Positions 46,835 to 53,958 of a stretch of DNA of 64,000 nucleotides are shown piece after piece. The notes beneath the pieces were generated by a model, which was given only the letters and a program-made list of their open reading frames with translations, had not been told where the DNA came from and made no database searches. The DNA comes from a virus, in IMG/VR virus record IMGVR_UViG_3300023094_000009, positions 1-64,000 of that record; one strand, 5' to 3'. Position numbers and translations under genes: made by a program. The stretch's first letter is position 1, and each line of letters begins with the position of its first letter.

Positions 46835-48019
46835 ATGGAGTTAAGTGAGAATGCTACAAAAATAAAAGAAAAACTTTTTGCCACCACTTCTGAAGCTGAT
46901 GATGCTTTCAATGAACTACTAAATTTACAAAAAGGAGTTGATAATGTTATATACACAGGATTAAGTTTTTTGGATGAAAATCTCATTGGTGGATTATGTA
47001 ACAAGCTGATTTTCATTGGTTCACGACCTTCACAGGGTAAGTCTCACAATGCTGCAACTATCCTGAAGAACCTTTTTTCTGAAGAGATTAACCCGAACCA
47101 AAAGATTCAGGCATTACGTTTAAATTTGGAAATGGTTACTCAGTCTCTTCTGCTAAGAGCTTTGAAGCCAGCCTTGAACAAGTCACTTAAAAGTATAATT
47201 TCGCAAGAGTTTACTCCTAGTGAATTGGTAAAAGCCGAGGAAGTATTGAATGAATTCAAAGACCCTAGAATTCTTGACTTTTCTAAAGCTGTAAAGGGAA
47301 ATGATTTGAAGGACTTGTTAGATGCTTTTCGTGTGGGTGTGTGGGAGAAAGATAATGCAGAGTATATCCGGCTAGGAAAACCAAAAGGGTTCAAAAAGAC
47401 CAAAAAGGTAGTTATTGTAGACCATTTACATGTATATGATAGTAAAGAGTCTATTGATAATGTTTTGCAGATTTGCAACGAGTATAAGATGATTGATAAA
47501 GATTTGTCCTTTATATTCTACTTTCAATTCAACAGAACAATTGAAGATGTGTGGCGGGAGTCTAAGGAAAAGAAAGGACATAACTTTAATATGCTTCCCT
47601 CATCAAAGTATATCTACCTTACAGATTTACTAATGCAGTATGCAGATATTGTGATGAGTCTGACTATCCCACAAGTGATCGGATTAGAGTCTTTTGCTTC
47701 TGTTCACAAGGAGAGGTGTTCTCACTTGAAGGATCATTTTCTGGAAGATGGGAAAGAGGGGAATTATGTTAAGTTGAAAGCTTTAAATAGGATATACTAT
47801 GACTTCTTGAAAATACGTATGAACGATTCCTTTGATGATCCAAGACTATTCTGTGAAATACTTGACCCCAGCAAAGAAGAAACTGTAAACAAAATTTATC
47901 AAGAAAATCAAACACCCTCCATAGCTCCACCACAATTTAATTCACATCCGCCCACTTTCTTTTCTGATGCTTTGAATAATGCTAAAGGAGTGGAGTTTGA
48001 GGATCAGCCACCGTTTTAA
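46835..48019 (+). CDS. DnaB-like replicative helicase
   Basis: RecA-fold hexameric helicase that unwinds the phage fork. Walker A SRPSQGKS (residues ~63-70) is close to the DnaB GARPSMGKT. Walker B VVIVDHLHVY is near 191-200. FYFQFNR (~230) corresponds to the sensor Q-x-N-R of DnaB. The N-terminal primase-interacting domain of DnaB is missing (only ~45 residues precede the core). The C-terminus is a Pro/Asn-rich linker ending VEFEDQPPF, very like an SSB acidic tip; this is unusual for a helicase. Confidence 0.85.
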   Translation: MELSENATKIKEKLFATTSEADDAFNELLNLQKGVDNVIYTGLSFLDENLIGGLCNKLIFIGSRPSQGKSHNAATILKNLFSEEINPNQKIQALRLNLEMVTQSLLLRALKPALNKSLKSIISQEFTPSELVKAEEVLNEFKDPRILDFSKAVKGNDLKDLLDAFRVGVWEKDNAEYIRLGKPKGFKKTKKVVIVDHLHVYDSKESIDNVLQICNEYKMIDKDLSFIFYFQFNRTIEDVWRESKEKKGHNFNMLPSSKYIYLTDLLMQYADIVMSLTIPQVIGLESFASVHKERCSHLKDHFLEDGKEGNYVKLKALNRIYYDFLKIRMNDSFDDPRLFCEILDPSKEETVNKIYQENQTPSIAPPQFNSHPPTFFSDALNNAKGVEFEDQPPF

Positions 48020-48053
48020 AGACTTATTTTGCGCGAAAATTAAATAATAAACT

Positions 48054-48218
48054 ATGACAGAATACAGAAAGAAAGAGTTAATTAAGGATTTGATGGGTCA
48101 CTATTCCTTTCCAGATCATTTAGATACTGTTGAGTGGAGGGATGTACTAATCCTACTACTTGATAAGATGGAGAGTATTAACCCGCAGGATCTGGAGGAA
48201 TTTTTAACAAATAAATAA
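48054..48218 (+). CDS. hypothetical protein, 54 aa
   Basis: ATG after a motif-like half-site (GCGCGAAAATTAAAT). Helical, acidic (TVEWRDVLILLLDKMESI). Follows the helicase closely. Unknown. Confidence 0.5.
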   Translation: MTEYRKKELIKDLMGHYSFPDHLDTVEWRDVLILLLDKMESINPQDLEEFLTNK

Positions 48219-48227
48219 AAAATAAGT

Positions 48228-48524
48228 ATGGAGACAGACGAACTACTCAGAAAGGTAGAGTTAGGAGAAAAGCTAAATGAGTATGAGCTTAGAGAACTTG
48301 TAGAATTTGAGTATCGAAGAGAAGAGGGTGATGACAGACGTTGGAGCAAAAGCATAAGTTCTTATTTTAAGCTGGAAAATAGTGACAGGACTTTCTGCTT
48401 AGAGTGGGAACAAGGCTTGACAGAAAATCAAGAGAACCAATTTTATGATCAGCCTTACGAAGTGATTGAAACAATTGAAGAAAGAGTAATAACAACCAAA
48501 ATTTTTAATTATAAAAGAGTATGA
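48228..48524 (+). CDS. hypothetical protein, 98 aa
   Basis: ATG after AAAAATAAGT. Helical N-terminus, beta-rich C-terminus with EVIETIEERVITTKI. Overlaps the next gene by ATGA. Unknown. Confidence 0.55.
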   Translation: METDELLRKVELGEKLNEYELRELVEFEYRREEGDDRRWSKSISSYFKLENSDRTFCLEWEQGLTENQENQFYDQPYEVIETIEERVITTKIFNYKRV

Positions 48525-48949
48525 AAAATTACATGATAGCAACCGCATCCTATACGAAGTTGGTAGGAGAGAACACTTATAAAAAGGTAAAAGAACCTTT
48601 CTTGATCGCCTCCAGTACCTTCACTGAAGGAGAAACTTTTATGTATGAGAAAGTAGCTGAAGGAATTCGAGGAGAATTTGAAGTGAATGGTTTGGTAAAA
48701 GAACAAGTTGATGGTATTTTTTATGCTGACAAAGAAGTGCAAAGCTTCTGGTATAAATCGAAAGCAACAACTCCTGATCCAGATTCGGAAAAAGAGAAAT
48801 CTATTAACTTGGTTTACTATGTAAATGCTGACAGTGTTAGAATAGCTACGGAGACTTTGGAAGAGAACTTGTCTAATTTGTGGTCTGAATCAGAAGTTAA
48901 GTCAGTCACAATTAGTAAGATTGTGGATGTTTTTGAAAACGAGAATTGA
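48521..48949 (+). CDS. hypothetical protein, 142 aa
   Basis: ATGA overlap. Begins with strands (MIATASYTKLVGENTYKKVK) and contains PDPDSEKEKSINLVYYVNAD; resembles phage proteins described only as DUF4494-like sequence-repeat carriers, but I am not certain. Last gene before a motif copy and terminator. Confidence 0.5.
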   Translation: MKNYMIATASYTKLVGENTYKKVKEPFLIASSTFTEGETFMYEKVAEGIRGEFEVNGLVKEQVDGIFYADKEVQSFWYKSKATTPDPDSEKEKSINLVYYVNADSVRIATETLEENLSNLWSESEVKSVTISKIVDVFENEN

Positions 48950-48965
48950 TTCGAGTAGACTTATT

Positions 48966-48993
48966 TTGTTTTCAGTTTTGTTTGCCGAGATTT
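48966..48993 (+). repeat. dispersed CAGT/CG element, forward copy
   Basis: TGTTTTCAGTTTTGTTTGCC then GAGATTT; directly precedes the terminator at 49010. Confidence 0.6.
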
Positions 48994-49009
48994 GGTTAAT
49001 TAAGTGTTA

Positions 49010-49046
49010 AATGGTGGAGGGTTGGTAACGGCTCTCCATTTTTTGT
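49010..49046 (+). terminator. intrinsic terminator
   Basis: AATGGTGGAG (49010-49019) / CTCTCCATT (49032-49040), one T-T mismatch, 12-base loop, T6 tail. The -7 box of the next gene starts two bases after the tail. Confidence 0.8.
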
Positions 49047-49047
49047 T

Positions 49048-49055
49048 TAAATTTG
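49048..49055 (+). promoter_or_regulatory. -7 box TAAATTTG before a leaderless gene
   Basis: TAAATTTG ends four bases before ATG 49060; TTG at 49022 gives an N23 spacing that runs through the terminator hairpin. Confidence 0.5.
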
Positions 49056-49059
49056 TCTC

Positions 49060-49410
49060 ATGAAAAAAGAAGAGTTATTATTCAATAAATACATCCACAA
49101 TTTTGTATTCAAAAATTGGGAGGATATAGACCTTAATCGGGCAGAGATTAAACAAAGCAAGGAAGACTTTTTAAAAGAAGTTCTTAGTAATGTTGAAACT
49201 TCTGTTTGGGTTCTGATGGAAGTTTGCCTTCACTATATGAAGAGTAACGAGGGCAAAAAATTCTATAAATCTATTGAGGTTGAAACAGAAGATTGTGATT
49301 TTTATGTATTTAAAATAGACAACAATTACTATAAAGTTCACTATTATTACACTGATCCAGTAACAATAGATTTTGTAAAACCTAAGTTTAAGAAAGTAAT
49401 GTATTTTTAA
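49060..49410 (+). CDS. hypothetical protein, 116 aa
   Basis: Leaderless start. Helical first half, Tyr/Asp-rich beta second half (DFYVFKIDNNYYKVHYYYTD). Unknown. Confidence 0.55.
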   Translation: MKKEELLFNKYIHNFVFKNWEDIDLNRAEIKQSKEDFLKEVLSNVETSVWVLMEVCLHYMKSNEGKKFYKSIEVETEDCDFYVFKIDNNYYKVHYYYTDPVTIDFVKPKFKKVMYF

Positions 49411-49412
49411 AT

Positions 49413-49652
49413 ATGAAAAAATCAATTGATAAAGACAAATTTATAGAGTTCATGCTGACAGGTCAAGTCGTCTGGACTAGTCAAGAAATAGAAGAACTCT
49501 TTAGAGTGGATCTTCTGTCAATTGAAGAGATTATGAAAATGAGAGAAGACGTCTTTTATCAAGAACTAACTTGTGAAGAGATACTGGAAAGGTATAGAGA
49601 CTCACTAACGGAGCAAGGTAAAAGAAAATTAATTCAAATTGCAGGAAAATGA
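49413..49652 (+). CDS. hypothetical protein, 79 aa
   Basis: ATG two bases after the previous stop. Helical and acidic, no motif. ATGA overlap with the next. Confidence 0.55.
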   Translation: MKKSIDKDKFIEFMLTGQVVWTSQEIEELFRVDLLSIEEIMKMREDVFYQELTCEEILERYRDSLTEQGKRKLIQIAGK

Positions 49653-50083
49653 GAGATTTCAAATCAGAATTAATTGAACATCTGAAAACAAAGCTTATAT
49701 CGAATATAGATTCTTTGTGGGGAGAAACTAAATCTTATTACAAAGCCAGACTTATTGAAATGGGAGGTTGCTATGCTTCGTTTGGAGAGGATATTTCTGT
49801 TTGGTTACTTATTGATAAAGAACAGCAGATGAGTTTAAAATTTAGTGTGTCTTTAGATGAAGTGGTTAAATTCACAAGTTTAGTTGACAAAATGAAACCT
49901 TTACAAAAATTAGAAAATCAACGTACTTTTGTTAGAGATGTTATGGCAGAATATGCAGATGAACATCATGAGTTTGTAGTTAAGAGGATAATGGAAGGAC
50001 TAAGAATATCTTGGGACGAAGCATTTAGTCTCTTTGATAACGAGCACTTGAGTAGATACTTCTCGCCGGAAAAGAAGAACTGA
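49649..50083 (+). CDS. hypothetical protein, 144 aa
   Basis: ATGA overlap. Alpha/beta; Cys/Ser-rich GGCYASFGEDISVWLLIDKE in the centre. Its TGA stop lies within a reverse motif copy (50062-50088). Unknown. Confidence 0.55.
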   Translation: MRDFKSELIEHLKTKLISNIDSLWGETKSYYKARLIEMGGCYASFGEDISVWLLIDKEQQMSLKFSVSLDEVVKFTSLVDKMKPLQKLENQRTFVRDVMAEYADEHHEFVVKRIMEGLRISWDEAFSLFDNEHLSRYFSPEKKN

Positions 50084-50088
50084 AAACA
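50062..50088 (-). repeat. dispersed CAGT/CG element, reverse copy
   Basis: CTCGCCGGAAAAGAAGAACTG, then AAAAC; close to consensus and overlapping the stop codon of the gene at 49649. Confidence 0.65.
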
Positions 50089-50105
50089 AATAAAACAGAA
50101 AATTA

Positions 50106-50246
50106 ATGAGCACAATACTACTAATAGCAATCGTAACAACAGGAGTTATAATTGAATACACTCTATCGCCTAGAATAGATAAAACAATTGAAGGAGAAAC
50201 ACTCCTCTGGTATGGAAGAAACAAAAGGAAATTTATTAAGTTATGA
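50106..50246 (+). CDS. small membrane protein, 46 aa
   Basis: ATG after the A-rich tail of a motif copy. N-terminal helix STILLIAIVTTGVIIEY, then basic tail. ATGA overlap with the next gene. Confidence 0.5.
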   Translation: MSTILLIAIVTTGVIIEYTLSPRIDKTIEGETLLWYGRNKRKFIKL

Positions 50247-51613
50247 GAAAATTCAAACATATCAAAACAGGTTTGATTGCAACAGAATCAGAATTCCACT
50301 ATAATCTAGAAAATAACTGTGGAGATGTAAAAGAGATTCCAAAATGTATTGTAGAAGATTGTCAGGATTGGAAAATATTCTATGTCTGTGAAGTAGGTAC
50401 TAAGATTAAGGATAACACTTACGGAAATATCATTACCAAAACAGAAGGTGGTTGGTCTTACCCTTGGGAGAATGACCCTGATTTTGTTGAGAGAGGAATT
50501 GGATCAAGGTTTTCTTTGATAGGAGATGAAGAGGTAAAAGAAGATGCCTTTCAGATTTTGTCTTTTAAGAGAGTACTTGGAAAAGATCCCCTTTACACCT
50601 TTAATGAGAGTACGGGTTTATATAGAGAAGGACTTACTTTGGATTGCCTAAGAAACTCCGTTAAAAATGGAAGTTTTATTATACATTCCATTCGTCGCAA
50701 TTCTGATGGAGAGATTTTTACTGTTGGGGATAGGTGTCATCCTAAAGAGTCTCCATCAAATAGAGATAAAATCAGGGAATTTAGATTGGTTCAGCATGGT
50801 TCAGGTTTATATGTTTGCTCTGTTAATAAAGCTTGGGGGCAAGATTTAAATAATATCCAAAAAGTACGTACTGAAAACTACAGAATCACAACTCTTCATT
50901 GGGTAACAGATCAAGATAATTTGATTAAATACAATGAACCTACACAAGCATGGCGTAAAGGTTTTAAGGAGGATTTTAATTCTAATATTACTGAAGAAGA
51001 ATTCATTGAGTCTTACCTTGAAAGTGGTTTGTGGAAGATACATACAATTATTTGTGAAGATAAAACTTTCTCTGTTGGAGATAAGGTTGTTTGGGATTGG
51101 AGTAGAAACAATGTAAAATATTTTACAATTAAATCTTTTCAAGAGTCTGCTAAATACGGAATTGAGTTTTCTCCCAAAGAACATGATTGTGAAAGTTGGT
51201 TCGATATAATAGGGTTATTGAAGAGATTGGATCTCAGACATTATAAAGAGTCACTATTCACCACTTACGATCAAGTTGAAATTTTTGAAGGTGATGAATA
51301 TTTTTATGTTATAGGTGGAGAGATGCAAGGTCACTCATGGAGAGTTAATTGTCATATCTGTAATTGGAGTAACACTGATGAAATTCCTTTAGGATATTGG
51401 CAATTCGCGGAAAAGAAAAATGCAGAAGCATACATACTGAGAAACAAACCTTGTCTAAGTGTAGAAGAAGTATTGGATGCTTTGGAAAGTGAAGGAGTTC
51501 CGGAATGGGGCTGGGACAGAACATGTAAAGAGCGTGTAAATAAGTTGGAAGGTTTGGTTCAAAAGAAGATTGGTTCTGATTATGTTTTCGCCGAGAATCT
51601 AAAAATTAGGTAG
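50243..51613 (+). CDS. large hypothetical protein with internal repeats, 456 aa
   Basis: ATGA overlap start. Two internal repeats: IHSIRRNSDGEIFTVGDR (~149-166) and IHTIICEDKTFSVGDKV (~273-289). Each is followed by a strand-rich segment with an F.I.SF or F.L element, so these are probably duplicated small beta domains. The C-terminal region (WQFAEKKNAEAYILRNKPCL then S-V-E-E-V) is a motif shared by many Bacteroidetes phage proteins, though I cannot name it. No catalytic site visible. Confidence 0.65.
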   Translation: MRKFKHIKTGLIATESEFHYNLENNCGDVKEIPKCIVEDCQDWKIFYVCEVGTKIKDNTYGNIITKTEGGWSYPWENDPDFVERGIGSRFSLIGDEEVKEDAFQILSFKRVLGKDPLYTFNESTGLYREGLTLDCLRNSVKNGSFIIHSIRRNSDGEIFTVGDRCHPKESPSNRDKIREFRLVQHGSGLYVCSVNKAWGQDLNNIQKVRTENYRITTLHWVTDQDNLIKYNEPTQAWRKGFKEDFNSNITEEEFIESYLESGLWKIHTIICEDKTFSVGDKVVWDWSRNNVKYFTIKSFQESAKYGIEFSPKEHDCESWFDIIGLLKRLDLRHYKESLFTTYDQVEIFEGDEYFYVIGGEMQGHSWRVNCHICNWSNTDEIPLGYWQFAEKKNAEAYILRNKPCLSVEEVLDALESEGVPEWGWDRTCKERVNKLEGLVQKKIGSDYVFAENLKIR

Positions 51614-51617
51614 AAGT

Positions 51618-51992
51618 ATGGGATATTATGTAAAGTTTGAAAGTAAGAAGATTTGTTTAAGGAAAGACATCCCTGAATGGTTGATTCAGTTCTTTTTAGA
51701 TACAGATGTCAGCAAAGTAGAAAATCCTGACCATGCTTTATTTAAAACAGACAGATGCTCAAGTTTGTTCTGCAATCATTCTGTCATTAGACCTTATTTA
51801 TTCAGGAAAGGAAATAACGGATACTATGAACTTTCCCTTTATTGTGAAATCAAATACGGTTGGGATGAGATTAGAGCATTTGCTGATTGGATTACACCTT
51901 TTGTTGCGGGACATAAAAAGAAAGAATACATTGGCTGGATGCAAGGCGAAGGACGAAATTACAGAGAAAATATTTATATTGAACGATTATGA
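51618..51992 (+). CDS. hypothetical protein, 124 aa
   Basis: ATG four bases after the previous stop. Cys/Trp-rich alpha/beta protein; the C-terminus GWMQGEGRNYRENIYI is distinctive. Overlaps the next by four bases. Unknown. Confidence 0.6.
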   Translation: MGYYVKFESKKICLRKDIPEWLIQFFLDTDVSKVENPDHALFKTDRCSSLFCNHSVIRPYLFRKGNNGYYELSLYCEIKYGWDEIRAFADWITPFVAGHKKKEYIGWMQGEGRNYRENIYIERL

Positions 51993-52204
51993 ATATTTCG
52001 GAGAAAGAAAAAGCTAAAGAACTACTTCTAAAATTTATGGATGAAGTCTATTCTCCAAATAATCTGGAGCATGTGTTAGCAAAGGCTTGTGCAATACTCT
52101 GTGTAAACCAAATAATTGATTTCCATAAAGAATATACAGGAGATGAGATTAGTGATTGGATTATATACTGGAATGAAGTTAAATTACATTTAGAAATACT
52201 ATGA
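51989..52204 (+). CDS. hypothetical helical protein, 71 aa
   Basis: ATGA overlap. Helical with one Cys pair (KACAILCVNQIIDFH). ATGA overlap with the next. Unknown. Confidence 0.55.
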   Translation: MNISEKEKAKELLLKFMDEVYSPNNLEHVLAKACAILCVNQIIDFHKEYTGDEISDWIIYWNEVKLHLEIL

Positions 52205-52533
52205 CAGAAAAACAAATTGAGGCTTATAATGCCGTGAAAAAGATTAATGAAGAATTGGCAGAAAAGTATCTGAGAAAAGATAAAAAAGATGACTACAAAG
52301 ATTGGATTTCCTTGCAACCTTCTTTAACTTTTGTAGTGAATGAATACAGGCTGTTCATTTCTCTCTCTATTCCTTCAACATCAAGACTAGCTTTGCCAGA
52401 AATTACTTTGTACAATTCCTTGGAAGACGACAGGATTTACTATGAGAAATCTGATAAGTACGAGACTTTTTATAAATTTTTAAAGCGGAAATTTATAGAA
52501 GTTAAAGAAGAGATTTATGCAATTAAGTTGTAA
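52201..52533 (+). CDS. hypothetical protein, 110 aa
   Basis: ATGA overlap. Charged N-terminal helix, then Ser/Leu-rich strands. Stop is followed directly by a reverse motif copy (52534-52560). Confidence 0.55.
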   Translation: MTEKQIEAYNAVKKINEELAEKYLRKDKKDDYKDWISLQPSLTFVVNEYRLFISLSIPSTSRLALPEITLYNSLEDDRIYYEKSDKYETFYKFLKRKFIEVKEEIYAIKL

Positions 52534-52563
52534 TTTCCGCGAAATAAAAAACTGAAAAATAAG

Positions 52564-52827
52564 ATGAAAATATACCAAAGCACAACACACGTACAAGAAC
52601 CAATAGGAACAAGGTACTACCAGTTAAATGTGATAAGTCAATGGGATTGGCATAGAAAAGCTTGCTGTTACAAAGGAGACATAAGCTATTCCTTGTGGAA
52701 GTGTGTACGTATATCTGACACTGAGAGTCGTATTGAAATAGTTTCTGATTTGACAAATGAAATTCGGGAGGAGTTGATTGAGATGGGTTACACTTTGGCG
52801 GGAAGAGAAAATTGGAAGAAATTATGA
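52564..52827 (+). CDS. hypothetical protein, 87 aa; paralogue of 53079
   Basis: ATG in the A-rich tail of a motif copy. Shares start MKIYQST, central YQLNVISQWDW and the end L...IREELIEMGYTL with the gene at 53079 (MKIHNST, LQLSVINKFDF, MKSELLKMGYKL), indicating duplication with an unrelated gene between. Unknown family. Confidence 0.6.
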   Translation: MKIYQSTTHVQEPIGTRYYQLNVISQWDWHRKACCYKGDISYSLWKCVRISDTESRIEIVSDLTNEIREELIEMGYTLAGRENWKKL

Positions 52828-53051
52828 CACTTAGAGAAGAATTTGAAGATACAGTTAAAACTGAAAAAGGCGGAATTTCAGTGCTATTTGAAACAAGTAA
52901 TCAGCACTATATTGAATGGTTGGAGAATCAAATAAACAAACTTCGTCAAGATGCTGTCCAAGGTCGTTTTTGTTCAGAAGAAGAGATAGAAACACTCAAG
53001 GAAGAATGCTATCAAGATGGGTTTGAAGATGGCCAAATGAGAGACTACTAA
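52824..53051 (+). CDS. hypothetical protein, 75 aa
   Basis: ATGA overlap at 52824 (52812 reading rejected). Acidic helical protein with ETLKEECYQDGFEDGQ. Lies between two paralogues. Unknown. Confidence 0.55.
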   Translation: MTLREEFEDTVKTEKGGISVLFETSNQHYIEWLENQINKLRQDAVQGRFCSEEEIETLKEECYQDGFEDGQMRDY

Positions 53052-53078
53052 TTTCGAGAAACTGAAAACAAAGACTTT

Positions 53079-53321
53079 ATGAAAATACACAACTCAACAG
53101 AATACATAGAAGAACAAGAATATCTTCAACTATCCGTAATAAACAAATTTGATTTCTCAACACCAATTCATTGTTACGAAATGAATAATGGGTATCTGAT
53201 TAGCTATTGTGTGAAGAAATGGGCGGAAGGTAATGGATGTATGAAGTCAGAAATCGTTGCCTTGACAGAGGAGATGAAAAGTGAGCTTTTGAAAATGGGG
53301 TATAAATTGACTAAGAATTAA
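53079..53321 (+). CDS. hypothetical protein, 80 aa; paralogue of 52564
   Basis: ATG in an A-rich leader behind a short reverse motif copy (53052-53070). See the paralogue at 52564 for shared segments. Four bases separate it from the next gene. Confidence 0.6.
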   Translation: MKIHNSTEYIEEQEYLQLSVINKFDFSTPIHCYEMNNGYLISYCVKKWAEGNGCMKSEIVALTEEMKSELLKMGYKLTKN

Positions 53322-53325
53322 TAAA

Positions 53326-53958
53326 ATGAAGTTGGAAGATATACATATCGGAGAAATTATCAAACAGGAGATAAATAAAGCAGGTATTAAAACGCCAGAA
53401 ATTTCTATGAAGCTAGATGTTACGGAAAGGTATATGTATCTTATCTATAAGAAACCGTCTATTGAAACGGCTTTGCTTGTAAAACTGTCAAACATTATTG
53501 GAGTTAATTTTTTCTCAAAATTCGAAGAGGAAATGAAACCAAAGTGTAGAAAAGACTTGGAGGAGAGAAAATTGTTTAGCGATATTTATATCCAAGGAAA
53601 ATCCAATTATAGTTTCAGCTTTCTTAAGAAATCTCCAGCAATTTATGGAATACTGAATATTCAATCTGGAAAGGTTTATATAGGATCAACCTCTAATATT
53701 AGGACAAGGGCTGGAGTTCATTTTAATAAACTGAAATCAGGTTATCACGAAAGGAAAAATATGCAAACCGATTTTAATATATTGGGATGTGATAATTTTG
53801 AAATCATCGTCTTTAAATATTGCAATAAAGAAGATTTGAGTAGGCTGGGGGAAGAGTTTTTTCAAGCATACAAAGAGAATTGCTATAATATTAGAATTCA
53901 CACTCAATCTAATAAAGGTAGTAAAGTGGCAAGTAAAAGTTTAATTAAATGGACTTAA
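53326..53958 (+). CDS. HTH-GIY-YIG homing endonuclease, 210 aa
   Basis: Residues 1-65 form an Xre/HigA-like helix-turn-helix (EIIKQEINKAGIKTPEISMK, then LDVTERYMYLI...KLSNIIGVN). Residues ~105-190 are a GIY-YIG nuclease: AIYGILNIQ, VYIGSTSNIRTRAGVH, and Glu in LGEEFFQAYK. Having the DNA-binding part N-terminal reverses the common order. Overlaps the DNA polymerase start by 10 bases, so it is probably a homing element fixed at polA. Confidence 0.85.
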   Translation: MKLEDIHIGEIIKQEINKAGIKTPEISMKLDVTERYMYLIYKKPSIETALLVKLSNIIGVNFFSKFEEEMKPKCRKDLEERKLFSDIYIQGKSNYSFSFLKKSPAIYGILNIQSGKVYIGSTSNIRTRAGVHFNKLKSGYHERKNMQTDFNILGCDNFEIIVFKYCNKEDLSRLGEEFFQAYKENCYNIRIHTQSNKGSKVASKSLIKWT

